From: Chamaecrista fasciculata
Taxonomy: Eukaryota; Streptophyta; Magnoliopsida; Fabales; Fabaceae
Reading direction: 5' to 3'
Assembly: GCA_003254925.1 (NCBI GenBank)
Contig: QANZ01056558.1
Span: forward strand, 1-64,000
DNA: 64,000 nucleotides
The notes below the pieces were generated by a model. That model had not been told where the DNA came from. It searched no databases and saw only the letters and a program-made list of their open reading frames with translations. Positions 50,141 to 62,900 of this stretch are shown here, piece after piece (positions within the stretch are counted from its first letter, which is position 1; every line of letters begins with the position of its first letter). The translations under genes and the position numbers were made by a program.

Positions 50141-53100
50141 CTACATAATCTTGTGTAATTCAATGTTGAGATCAGATGATATGGAAATGAGAAGCGGAAG
50201 AGACTGAAGCCACACAGCTTTGAAGACTCGTTTCTGATGAGCTTTTATAGATTGAGGAGGCTTGTGAGCATTATACCTAATATCAAATATGTGAATCATA
50301 GGATCTGCTGAACCAGATGTTAAATATAGCCCATCTGGAGACCAAGCCTGATTTATCAAAGCTGATTGAGATTCACTGCTTTCTTGCTTCCATCCAAATG
50401 CATGAAGCTCTGTCTGCCTCAATCTGATATCGTATAATCGAAGCTGCTTCTCTGGTGTCCTGAAAAAAATAAGAAGGGAACAACATAGTTTTACATCGTT
50501 CACACTTTTAAGCAGCAAAAGCGCATCAAGGGGAAAAAAAAATCTTGGTCTGGAAGGATACAGAGTCAACATAGTTATACTATGTTTCCCTCTTAAAGAA
50601 ATAGACTGGATCAACTAGTTAGGGGTTGACACAACTTAACCAAGAGTCTCAAATTCAAGACTTGGTGTTAAATACTTGGTAAGAGAGTTTTACCACGCTT
50701 ATAGTACTATCCGCTCGAATGAGATTAATCTTCATCTAAGGCCATTAAAACAGATAGGCAAAAGACCACCATAGTTCATTAAAAAAAAAAACTTTCATTC
50801 TCAACTAACTAATGACTATAAATTAACATGAACGTATGAATGACAAAAGGGGAGTGCTTTCAGTTCTTAACCAGAACAATCAAAGAATAGATATTGTTCC
50901 TCAAATGAAATCATGAGAACAACTTAATCTGTACATTCAATGAAAAATCAGATAAAAGCAACAGCTTAGTTTGAACCAATTATTACATTTCTCATTTTCG
51001 TTCACAAAGCAGAAGATATGAAGAAGTAAATGCTTTTGCAAATTAAAATATCACTTCAGCTTAAACATATCAACAATAAATCATGTATACAATCAAGCCC
51101 CTTTATCCAATGAGGAGTCACTAAAACTGACCTGTCTCACGGGACAATCTACCTGTTGATCACAACAAACCACAAGAGCTCTAGTAATCATAACTATATT
51201 TCCATGCTTCCATAAGTATAGTAATGAAGGACGGAAAAGGAATATTTGGAGTGATATGATTCATCATTTGGGTAATTAATTGTAAACCAAGAACTAAATT
51301 ATCAACTAAGACTTAGAATAAGAAAACTCTCTCTAACTATAGGTCCTTTTTATTTTCATCATGCTTAAAAGTTAAAACTAGAGATTCTTTTGGTACTGTT
51401 TCCTTTTTTTTTTTCATTAACACATGTTTATTATTTGCTTTATAATGCTTGGGTTGTAGAATTTCATTTCAGTTTTGAGAAGGGAATAAGGTATCAGTAA
51501 TTTCTTCCCTTTTCTCCCTCTTCTTCTTGCTCTTCGCTCTCCCTTTATCTTATCTCTCCACTTCTCTCCCCTTTCCCCCGTTGATCCCACATCAGATAGC
51601 AGTTCCACTGATTAAAATATGAAATAGAGGCACAACCTCATAACTTGAGCCTTGAGGGTCATGTACCACGAGTTTTGTTGATTGGGGGAATCAAAACCTG
51701 ATTCTTCTAGATCCTATTTTCCAAAGTATAGTATAATGTAAGGTTATTAGACTATAGCATTCATTTCAATAATTTCAATTTATAATATGAGAGTGAGAAT
51801 AGTTTTATGACACTTCAGCACCCAAATGCCATTGTGTAATAAATTTCATCTTGCATTTAAAGTTTTCAGACCAAATCTTATATAGCCATCAATAAAAATG
51901 AATCTATAAAAAAGAACTTGAAATAAATGCATCAAAATTTTCCACAAAAAAAAAAAAGAAGCATGCAGGGCAGGCAACAAAATGACTAAACGAGTCATAC
52001 TATAAAATCTGTAAAATAAAGCAAAGTATGCGAAAAATAAAAGGAAAACATGATTATTATAGAATAAATTCAACAATAAAGCAAACTTTGGAGGAAGCTT
52101 AAAGATAATAATTTCTTACCCTGTCTGTACCATGAATAAATTGAAATCACATGGATTTGGCAGTACACTCATGCATTTACTATCAATCTGATGCCTGAAA
52201 TCTGCTCTGCCTACATGAGCATCATACCCAAAAATTCTCTTGTCAGCACCAACAGACAACACAATCTTCTTCTGCTGCAAACCAGCAACCCCCATGACAG
52301 CAGAAGAATGAAGATTTCTGTGTAATGCTTTTGGCTTCCATTTGTTCTCGTCTTCCTTCTCACTCCAAAGCATAACAGCATGGTCACTCCCCCCAGTTAC
52401 AAAACAGGTATTTTCCCAGGGCATAAAAACAATGTTATTTATAATACCCTTAACATGAGGCTTCTCCGCAAAGTGACTTACACGTTCTTTCTGTCAATGG
52501 TCAACATAGATATGTAATATATATTAATCAATTATAAAAGAAACCCAATTTGAAAATGAAATTATGCCAGTTTGTTTGTGTAGATGAGCCCTACCCCTTG
52601 TTTTTTATTTAGATCCAGAACTGATATTTGAGAGTCTCCACCATCAGCACTGTAAACTGAAAACAAGCTGTTTCCCTCTGGGTGCCAAGCTATATCTTCT
52701 GGCCATCTCCTTTGTTTTGAGGATGCACAGTCAGTAGCACTAAGCAAAGAGGCTCCTGATCTACAGGAAAGATGAGGAGAAAGAAACATGTGAAATAATA
52801 AGGGTAAGAAATATGAAAACATTTTGAAGTTTGAAAGTTATAAATGCATTTTAGTACAAACGCTCATTAAGGAAAAACTGTCCCTGGGAGAAGACCAGAT
52901 TTACAGCTTGAGATAGACAGAAAGAAACATACAGATAACAAAATGTAATAAATTTGAGAAATATTACAAAGCTCCAAAGTTTTCTTTTGCTCCAAAACTT
53001 TGTACACTAGGACTGAAGACAGTTACAAGGAGGAAAGGAGCCATAGTATAGACAGGTTTAGGCCTAAGCAACATCATGATAATCTTTATGCCTAAAAGTG

Positions 53101-56076
53101 CTACCAGAAAGAATATAAAAGTGGATAAGCCAGTAATGCCCAGAGAAAGAGGATTTAAGAAGGTTCTAGCATCATGATATAATTGTCTGTGACCAACACA
53201 AAACACTATCCAAAAATACAAGGAAAATCTAACAACATCACAATTTATTAAAACAAAAAAATAATACTATAAAGGAAAGACACAAAGGCCCAGGCAGTAG
53301 TCAGACCATGCAATTCATATCACCAAAGCACAGAAACCTATTTCAAAACTATCCAGGAAACCAATCAATAATACCAAATCTGCCACCCAGCAAACACAAA
53401 CAAGTAATCAAGGGCTTTCTCCAGAAAGCATATGTTGAGATAATTAAACAAACTTAATCTCTTTGCTGATCATGTTTAAAAGTAATATAATCATGCAAGT
53501 ATGTTGGACAGTGAAAACTTCATTACAGGACATTGTCATCAGGTGAAAAACATACATTAGAGTTATTGCAACTAAACAAGCAAGATGCTCAAAGCCCAAT
53601 AGGTTGGTGATTCTGTTATCAGATCCAGATTTTAAGTCCAGTTAAACAACCGGATACCATCAGTCAACCAACTTGAAGCACATATACAAAAAAGAATAGA
53701 GCAAAATTTAAGGCATACCCTCTAGCTTGAACTTGCCACAAATTGACCATTCCATCCAATGAACTACAAGCAGTACAAAAAAGCAGCAAATCAGAGTCAG
53801 AAGAATATAGAAATGTTTCATCACAAAGGCACAAACAAATATTACATAAGAAAAAGAAAAGGAAAAAAAAGGAAGGTAGTGGATGAGGATGATGGAGAAT
53901 GCCACAAGTTAGATTGTCAATATATCTATAATGCCACAATTATAGAAACCCAGAATGCTCAAATAAAAGTAAGATCCCGCCCTTATATGTACTAAAAAGC
54001 TACTTTCTGTATAAAGCTTGGTAGAAAAGTGCATTCACAGAGTACTACTATAAATATGCTTTCCAAGCTATTATTTCTTAATTACTTTAGACTGGATGAA
54101 TAGATTTCTGGAAATTGTTATTAAGAAAAAGAAGGAACAACTTTAACGATAAGATTTCACCAGAAGCATTTCTGTGATTATCTCATATGTCGTATCATTA
54201 TTGCAATATATAAGTTTAAAGACTAAAAAACAAAAAACTGATGATCTCAGTTTATAGATGATCATCGAAAATATTGCTCTTCTGACCTACAGTAAAAGTT
54301 GTCAAGATCAACTATTTTTAAAATGATTGACTCACTTGAAAACTAGAAGCATGCAATGTTGTTGTTGACTTCTTTTATTTTTTTTCTCTTTTTTAAAAAG
54401 TGCTAGTTAATACTTGATGGGCAACCTTAAAAATTGCTGAAACTTGTATAGAAATGAAATAATTCCTCTACCTAGTCACAAAAAGCTGATCATTCACGGG
54501 ACACAAAGCTAGACTCCGCAATTTCCTCTTGTGTTGACTTGAGATCTGGCAGCTTGTTTGACATTTTATTAAGCATGGGGAAGATTTAGTACGTATCGAA
54601 GGAATCAATTCCTTGTGTTCTTTCTGTTCTGAAAAACAATACATTTCTGGTGAAACTTTATTGCTAGAACAAACAATTATGAAATGAAAAGTTGGGCAAT
54701 AACTGACATTAAATTCAGATGCTTTACAAGCTTATAACCTTAAATATGCACAGGCAAAATACATATAGAAGTGTCAGCGAAGGTAACACTAGAGATGAAT
54801 GTCTTACCAAACTTCCTTTTTGTCCCTTTTTCCTTGATTTTCATATCTTCTTGCTGAATTGGAAGTCTTTGGGAGTTGTTAGCTTTTACTCTAGAACCAG
54901 CAATCGGATTAGAGATTGATGGACTGGCTTGAGAACTGGAATTTATTAAAGCTTTTGCAGAAGACCCTGGAATTAATATGGGTTGCGAAATTTTTGGACT
55001 AACAGAAGGAATAAGAAGTTCTGGTTTTGACTGATGCTGGTTTCTGGAAGAACCTTCATTTCTATGCATGGGACTGGTTGACCTGCGCTCCATCTTGACA
55101 GATTTTGTTCCTTCATCAAAAGAACTTCTAGATGATGCCCCATTTGTTTGACCTCGAAGGCGGGCCAATTTGGATTCAGAATCTTGCAACTTCTTTTCTG
55201 CTTCCTCAAGCTATACACATCTTTCCAAAACGTAATTAGCTGATAATTCTTTTGGTAAAGATGTCATAAAGAATATAAAAGGTGACATGTTAGACAAAGG
55301 AAATTGTAGCATCCATCATTTCCATAGCAAATCCTTTAAAATCGCTCACTGGAGTATAAAAGAAATTCTACAAACACCAGCTCAGACTAAGGTACCAATT
55401 TATGAATAAGGAATTTTATTAAGTTCCGTCAAATAGATTCTAGCATAGATTGCATTGAGAGGCGCCAAACTACAGAGTACTAAAATAAGTAAATAACACA
55501 CTACATGTGCACCATCATAAAGCCATCAACAAAGCAAATTAAACGTCATCTTTTAAATAGAGGAAACAAATTCAGGCACCAATAAAGCATGCGCATCATT
55601 ACAGAGCCAATTCGTAAAGGACAAGATTGGCAGCTTCTGAGGTAACACTACGAATATCCTAGAGTAAGAGAGAGAGATAAAGGGAACTGCACTGCAGCTT
55701 GGAACTCGGAAGCTAGAGAAAAAGAAACCTAAATCTTCCAGTTCTAGAGGTATTCGATTTTGGACAGTGTAGAGAATACAAACAAAGTATAGCATCATAT
55801 AATATACGAATGAACACAGCACAACTAGCACCAATCAATCACATATGGCTTCTTCTCAAATGAACAAAAAATCGGAGATCAATGAAAGAGAGTAAACTCT
55901 AAATTAATGAACGATGAAGCAGAAACCTGTGATGTGTAATAGGCGATTCGCTGACGGAAATTTTTGACTTCACGAGAACGATGATCAATCAAAGCCACCA
56001 ACGCCTCCTCCTGTTCTTCCCTACTGGTGCTGCCGCCGCCATTGACGTCGTCGTCGTTCGAGCCGTTCTGTTCCAT
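50141..56076 (-). CDS. WD40-repeat protein with N-terminal coiled coil, 536 aa, 7 exons
   Basis: Exons in transcript order: 56076-55927, 55210-54808, 54628-54472, 53763-53719, 52760-52595, 52490-52120, 50459-50141; total 1611 nt, all GT-AG. Residues 1-75 are acidic then coiled-coil (REVKNFRQRIAYYTSQLEEA). Residues about 75-185 are Ser-rich and basic, ending in a KRK cluster that may be a nuclear signal. From about 205 there are seven WD40-like blades: LFVTSSLDGMVNLWQ, PEDIAWHPEGNSLFSV, CFVTGGSDHAVMLWS, IVLSVGADKRIFGYDA, KQLRLYDIRL, LYLTSGSADPMIHIFDIR and LLISISSDLNIELHKI, enough for one propeller. It is likely a scaffold; the partner is unknown. An in-frame upstream ATG at 56097 would add seven residues. 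I cannot name the orthologue. Confidence 0.92.
50620..50791 (+). mobile_element. SINE-like element in WD40 gene intron 6
   Basis: A tRNA-like head (CTAGTTAGGGGTTGAC) is followed by TCGAATGAGATTAATCTTCATCTAAGGCC, closely matching the body of the SINE at 57178, and a poly(A) tract ends it near 50790. It lies antisense to the WD40 gene in the 1.66-kb intron 50460-52119. No clear target duplication. Confidence 0.55.
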
Positions 56077-56405
56077 TTGCTTCTTCGGATACTGCAACTA
56101 CAAGTGACGCTGCTCAATCATCACCTCCTACTTCAGAATCAAAAGGACGATTGCTTATATATGAGGTTCCAGAATCTCTCTCTCTTCTGCAATTCGCTTT
56201 CTCTCTCTCTCTTTGTGTGTTCCTTTCTTTCTAAGCTCAGAGAAGAAGGAAGAGTTGCCTCTATTTCTAAATCTGATAGGATTAGCTCGGAAATAGAGAA
56301 TGTCTTAACTCTTACTAATTCGTTCGGTGTTTGGAAACTTGTTATAAAAAAATGTGCATCTATTATTCTAACTACTTTTATTGGGTCTGTCCCGATTAAG
56401 ATGAA
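56077..56405 (-). promoter_or_regulatory. Upstream region of the WD40 gene
   Basis: The putative 5' UTR and proximal promoter contain CT-rich runs (CTCTCTCTCT near 56175-56215). The long plus-strand open frame at 55981-56640 runs through this, the microsatellite and an undetermined base, and is an artefact. Confidence 0.4.
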
Positions 56406-56406
56406 C

Positions 56407-56496
<90 letters not shown>

Positions 56497-56511
56497 NCGC
56501 ATTTTTCTCCA

Positions 56512-56542
<31 letters not shown>
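56406..56542. repeat. (ATA)n and (AG)n compound microsatellite
   Basis: About 30 ATA triplets (56406-56496), an undetermined base at 56497, and roughly 14 AG dinucleotides (about 56515-56542). It sits some 330 bp upstream of the WD40 start codon. The N suggests the repeat length was not fully resolved by sequencing. Confidence 0.92.
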
Positions 56543-56545
<3 letters not shown>

Positions 56546-57162
56546 AAAAAAACTTGTGTTTTTTGGCAAATTCACTTAAAATCTTAATTTATTTTCTTTT
56601 CTTACGTTTTGATCCTATTATAAAAAGAAAAGGACCTTAATATAAGAAAATAAAATTTTTGGGGGATGAAAGTTTATTTTTCCTTTTTTTAACAGAAAAA
56701 TGGATGGAAAACGTTAGAAGGACCAACTTTGACAAGTTTTGGATAACTGAGGGACCAATATAGAAAGAAAAATAACTGAGGAACCTATTTGAAACAATGA
56801 GAATAACTTAGGGACCAAAATACGACTTTGGCCAATAAATTAATACCCAATTTTATTACTATGCTTTTTGTCTTGGTTACTACTAAAACTATCAAATTCA
56901 GAGCCTCAGCCCCCTTCCAAATTACATTTGGTAAATTCGGCAATGACCAAAATCGAAAAAATAAATGCTCTAATTCATTATAAAAATCATATTTTGTAAA
57001 AAGGTAATTAGTGTCTTATAGTTATTAATTATGAAAACAATAAATGGTCTTAGAAACATAAAAAGCAGAAAAAAGGTAATAAATCTATTAATGAGTATTA
57101 ACTCTATTTTATCTCATTATACTCACTTGATGAGAGCTATTTTCTTTTCTTTACGCAAATTG
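56543..57162. other. Intergenic DNA with a decayed GGGACCAA-type repeat
   Basis: About 56690-56840 carries AACTGAGGGACCAATATAG and ACTTAGGGACCAAAATACG phrases, apparently one arm of a long-TIR MITE family also seen near 45.7 kb. No gene is recognised. Confidence 0.45.
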
Positions 57163-57177
57163 AAAACTTTAATATCT

Positions 57178-57369
57178 CACCCACAAGTATTTGGTGTAGC
57201 GACTAGGCGAGCTACATCTTAAGGAGAGAACTCAAGTTCAATCCCTAGAGTCGATATTGTTGAGGGAGGGCTCTGGTCATTTCGTCTCTGAGGCCCGAAT
57301 GAGATTAGTCTTCGCTTAGACCATTACACGGATAGGCGATGGATACCCATATCTTAACTGGAAAAAAAA
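57178..57369 (+). mobile_element. SINE with 15-bp target duplication
   Basis: A perfect direct repeat AAAACTTTAATATCT flanks it (57163-57177 and 57370-57384), and a poly(A) tract ends it. The head contains TGGTGTAGCGACTAGG (A-box-like) and AAGTTCAATCCCT (B-box-like), and the body reads GAATGAGATTAGTCTTCGC. Its body matches the copy in the WD40 intron (50620) and differs from the 21882 family. Confidence 0.85.
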
Positions 57370-57384
57370 AAAACTTTAATATCT

Positions 57385-58415
57385 TTAACCAAAAAAACGC
57401 ACATGCCATAATCACAATCCACATGCTAAATGTGTAAAAAAAACAAAAAATATAAAAATAAGATAATATAAAAAGTAAAAGAACATTTTTGCCCAAAAAA
57501 AAAAGTTAATGTTCATCGATAAATATAACTATTACATATTTTTAAATATCATGTATTCATTTCTTAACTAATGCTCTTATCTTCTTCAAAAGAAAGACTC
57601 CATGCAAAATTTAAAAAGTTTTATAAATGACATATGGGGATTGGAATCTTGGAGATGATAAGAAATTAAAATGATTAAAAAAAAAAAGGAAAAGGTTATG
57701 TAAAGATTTTCTTTTAATAAAGGAAAGTGTAATTTTAAAAAAAAAAGGTAGAGTTTTTAATAAATAAATGCTTTAAAGACAAAAAACTTTATCTCATTTA
57801 TTAATATTTATCAAGATTCTTTTTATAAAATATTTTATTTGCACTAATAGAAGTAAATTCAAATTTTTATCGAGAAAGATAATAACATCTAATAATATAT
57901 CATAGGGTGCTTTAGAATGATCTCCAATTAGAGATATCTTTGGAAAACAAAAAACAAAAAAGTCCGTCAGTGGTTGTATTATTATCTATTTTATAAGAAT
58001 GGAATAAAATTATGGAAAAGACCAAAGGTATTGAAACAAAAGCAAAGTATACCGTAAGAAAAAAATAACCCAGAAAAAGAGAGACAAGAATAGAAACAAT
58101 AATAAAATGTTAGTACACATTATCGTTTATTAAAAATTATGGTTGATCCAATAGGTGAAGTTTCACCTTATCTTCGGCCAAAAGAAAGTTTCACCTTATC
58201 GTATAAGATGTAATAATTTTTTTTTAACTAATTATATTGTGATATGTGAAGTTAGTGATTTAAGAAAACAATTTTTAAAATTTTATAAAAAACATTATTT
58301 TAGTTTTTAAACAATATTATAAGTTTTTGTATTTTGAAAAATAAAACTAATTTTTTAATATAAAATTTATCACTTCAATAGATTATTAGGTCACATCAAC
58401 GGTAGAACAAATAAA
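57385..58415. other. AT-rich intergenic DNA, nothing identified
   Basis: Homopolymer-rich AT sequence between two SINEs. No open frame with recognisable content. Confidence 0.5.
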
Positions 58416-58425
58416 AAAAATTTGA

Positions 58426-58595
58426 GCTAACAAAGGTTGACCTAGTTGGTAAAGAGTTGACTCATAACCTATAAAGTCGTGAGTTCGATTCTCACCGTCG
58501 ATGTGAGGGCCTTGTTAGTAGGCGATCTGAAGTATCTTTGTTAGCGCTCATAAGACCCAACTCACCAAAACTTTATCCTACCAGAAAAAAAAAAT
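58426..58595 (+). mobile_element. tRNA-derived SINE
   Basis: The head has ACCTAGTTGGTAAAGAG (A box) and GAGTTCGATTCTC (B box), then CGTCGATGTGAGGGCCTTG, closely matching the GATCGATGTGAGGGCC body of the SINE at 21882, and an A-rich tail. The flanking repeat AAAAATTTGA (58416-58425 and 58596-58605) is a likely target duplication. Not a functional tRNA. Confidence 0.8.
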
Positions 58596-58605
58596 AAAAA
58601 TTTGA

Positions 58606-59963
58606 AAACTAAAAAAGTATCAAGACCTAAATGAAACTCATCTTATAATTTGAAAACTAAAATGAGTTTACCCTACTATTCTTTTTAACGAGAACTAAAG
58701 ATGAAATAATTGTGGATAACGAATAATGAAGATTGAGATTTAGGAAGGTTGATACATTATTTATTCCTTTAAAGAGTTTAATTTCGGTGACATTCATAGC
58801 ACAAAGTGGTTGGTCATCCAACTGTACACCACAACCTAATTTAAAACAAGTCACATGAACATAACTAGAAAGGTAAGTTGTCAAGTGTCAACATACATTC
58901 AGTACTGTTTCTGCTTTTTAAACTTTGTGTGGTTTTCTATTGACATTCTACTTTAGGCTACGGTTTTAGGAGCTCGAGCTCTTATTATTTGATATACTTT
59001 TGTAACTTGTTCTTTTTTTAATTAAATTGGATCTAAAGGTGAAAATACGGAGATCTTGAAAGTATTGCCCTTTACTGTATTTCCACTAGCTTTTCAAGGA
59101 TACTGGTATGTTAAAGAATTAAGACCAAAAAAAGAAAAGATAGGAAAGAAATATTAACTCATATTTCTTCCTCTTAGTTTCAAGTATCTTTTAAATACAA
59201 ACAATGAAAGATGATTGATTATGTTATCGTCCCTTGTTCGAAAAAGTTGCATATTGAAGGGTTAATTTTTAAACCTTCATTAAACTATTCATTCACAATT
59301 TCAAAAAATTAAAATTGAAAAATTTTAGAAGCATTAACATCTAAATTTCTAAACAAGAAAGATATGAGAAATGAGATGACATTCTGAGCCTATGGCATGT
59401 GGAACACGTTATGAAACAAGAAATTGAAAGAGAGAGCAAAATCAGAACAATGAAAACACCATCAAAGTAAATATAGCAATTAAAGTTCTCTCCGGATTCA
59501 TCATACAGACCAATGCCCGAGAGTATAACAACAGATTTACATGTGAACATAGACAAAATAATGAAGACAAAATCAGCATAGTCCCCTTGAAACCTAATTA
59601 GGTAGGAATGCTGCATGCACTAATGTCAAGGAAACTCATGCAAATTGTGACATTGTCTGTTCACAGCTAGCCAAAATTTTGAGCTCAGTTAAGCCATTCT
59701 CTAAAACTCTTGAGATGATAGCAGAATTCCATGCAAAAATTTATAAAAATAAAAAGGTGGGGGGAAAAAATTACTACAATCAGTCATTTCATTCTGGTTA
59801 TGTACCTCAGCCTCTGAAAAACTTAAATAAGGCTTCCTCTCTATAGGCAAAATTTGTAAGCCCTTTTTCTCCACGGTGGTCAAACTCTCCCTCCGAGAAA
59901 AAGAAAACGCCAATATACAGATTTGAGTTGTGATAAATTGTAACCAAAATGCCCGAGGCAAAA
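58606..59963. other. Intergenic space downstream of the Mei2-like gene
   Basis: It includes the presumptive 3' UTR of the Mei2-like gene at its right edge. The minus-strand frames at 58657-58884, 59341-59616 and 59701-59961 show no domain and sit in low-complexity sequence. No other feature recognised. Confidence 0.5.
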
Positions 59964-62900
59964 TCAGTCAGTGTTCTGGGAAGGGCCCAATGAAGAATCT
60001 ATTCCACTAGTAGACGTCTCTCCAATCGCCGAAGTTGAAGGACTCCCCAGGCTGCTATGCTCCTCAATACCGCAAGTGCGAGATTTTCCAGGTCTCAACC
60101 GGATGTTAGTACCCATGGGAAAGGGCTCCTGCAAAGACAGAGTTAAATTCGTCCATGGTAGAAAACCAGATATTATTGTTTAGTGTTTGGTATGCTTAAT
60201 AAAATTTAATAAGTTGACCTCTTTCTTTCATCACATAATTTACCCACAAAGTAGAACTGGAATCTGGAAGCCTCTTTATTTAAACCCCAATCTGTTGAAT
60301 GCACACTAGAAGAACAAAGAGCATCTTATAGCCATCAAATGTCCAAATCAGGGAAAGTCAGAACTACTATGCTTAAATTATATTATGTGCATGCCATAAT
60401 CATATAAGGAGTATCCCCACGGGAAACTGCTTCAAGTAGCCATAGTTGCCGAGAAATTTTGGAATTAGCATTGGTGAATCAATTACATAAGATGTCTTGC
60501 CTAATGATTACTACCAACTACGATAAGCATCTAAGGTGTCAACATTCTATATTTACAGCAGGTTTGAAAGCCAAAGGTCTTAGAGGTAAATTAAAAAAAA
60601 AACATTTACAGTACTTGCAAATACTTCTATCATGAAAAACAATAACCAAACAACAATAGCTAATTGTATTCACATCAGCATCAAGAAATTATTAAAGCCA
60701 TATCAAAGCAGAGGATCAGTAGGAAGGGTTAGAGGTAATAGTTTAGAACTTTAGATCCTTAAAAGTGAAAAATAATAGCCAAACAACAAGCTCTATATCT
60801 TTAAAAAAATAAATAATGCCAGTTCTGTGTCATACCGGATCACCAGCATTTGGGCCATCTGTATGGAACAGAATAGGACGGCAACGCTTATCCTCATTCA
60901 TCAGGCTTGAATTCTGAAAATGAGCAATAAGAGCAGATTTCCCCTGAATTCGGGCATAAGCAAGTGAGGCCACCTTTTCACTATTAAACTTCTCCCACTT
61001 TTTCCCATTAAAAGCCTGCATGATGTTTCTTAACTATTAGCTTCATCAACGCACTTCATATTGCTTAGTTAAACAACTCAAATTACCGTCATATGATATT
61101 ACCTGATGGAATGGAATAATTTGAGCAGGATCAATCATATTAATAAATGCATAGCCAACATTGCATTTGTTCTGTAATTATTTGTAACTGAATTAGAAAC
61201 AAATTGAGGGTTTCTTCTATCAAGGAAAAAAACTAACTGACCACAAATAAATGCTTGCCTTGAAGTCAATTGGCAAATAAAGGAAATCATAAGTTCCCCG
61301 ACATTGCTCATCAATAGCAGCCAGAAGCATCTTTGAAGTATACCTGCCAAAAAAAATAGAAACAAGGAGAAATAAGAAAGCTAGCACCAAAACGTTTCAA
61401 TGTTTTACTAACAGACCAATGTAAACAGCATTGGTTAAATAAGCACAAACCTATACAGAACAAACATGCACATACATATTGCAGTGTAATAAAAAAGGAG
61501 ATTTAGCAAGCATACACGCAATGCTTAAAATGAAAAAGATTTAGCCAAATCATAACTTGCCAAATTGGGTGGTATTATTCTGTAAAGTAATTAGGTAAAT
61601 ATTTGTCAAATAAAAAAAATTCAAAAGATTTAAGAATGATGATCAGGTAACCAAATTATAAATTGCCACATTCTTTTGTAATTTGAAGAAAAGATAACAT
61701 TACAAGTAACAGAGGTAAAAATATTTTTAAAAAAAGAAAAAAACCAGGAAGAGAGTTGGCGTACTTGTTAGGAATATTTTTAATCATCAGAGTTGTTCGG
61801 CTGTCTTCCCCACGCAAAATGCAGGCAAGGTCAAGTTCATATTGCTTTTTGTCACCACTATTAGCGTTAGCTTCACTTTTGCGAGAAGGGTACAGATTTC
61901 TCATACGTTCATCAAATTTAGACATTGATGTCATGGGATGTCTACCAGGGAAAACATGTGAAAACTGCTTTGGAGAACTCTGCCCAGCATTTGATGTCAA
62001 ATCCGTGCCATTACCACCCATATGAGAAAACATGTGAGAAGAAAAATCCGGATGATGCATTTGCCAGCTACCAGGCAAACCTGAACTTCCCAGAGAACCC
62101 ATGTGAAAACCAGAAGCTTCAGGAGACACTCCCAAATAAGAATGTTGCCTATCCCAGGGGGAGGCAGTTACAACTGGTGCTGACCCAACATGGTGGTCTA
62201 TATGTGATGCTCTTAGCATATGTGGCTGCGTTCTAGGAAAGCCCGCCATTTGTGGAAGGCAAGGAGCACGAGCACCATTAACAAATGAGGGTGTTTTCTG
62301 CCAAAGAATGGGACTTGGGGAAGGTTCCTGATGCAAATTGGAGCTGTTCCACACATGATAAAGCCCGTGGCGTGGGTGGCTTCCATTTCCTGAAGATTCA
62401 AAATTAAAGAAAGGTGTAAGCTACCAGGATGACGTTTTAAGAGAACAATAAATTCACCTCTGCAATATTTTGCTCCTTCCTGTCACAATTCTTGATAGAC
62501 AGGGAACCATTTTTTAAAACTGGAAAAAATAGGGTTATACATGAAGCTTCTTGAACATGTAAACATCCATTTCGAATTTCCACTTACCCACTCCATTAAA
62601 ATCCACCAGATTCCCCGCTGAACCCATTCCCTGAATGTGCCTGCCATCTGAACCTTCTGTCACTCCTGTACCAATGTTGCCAGCCACATTGCCTACGATG
62701 CTTGCAAAGTTGTAAGTACTACCATTAGCTAAACTATCATGATAATCAGGCAAGGAATGAGGGTGGAATCTTGGAACAGAGGCAAATTTCACTCCATCAA
62801 GATAGCTACTGGCTTCCAAAACACCAGGCACTTTTCCTGAAGATGGCCCTCTCACTGCTTTGTGCAAGCTAGAATTCACGGGAGAGAACGCATTGTCAAT

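Noticed and set aside
55981..56640. 219-codon plus-strand open frame
   Set aside because: It is antisense to WD40 exon 1, then runs through an (ATA)n repeat (poly-Ile) and an undetermined base. An artefact.
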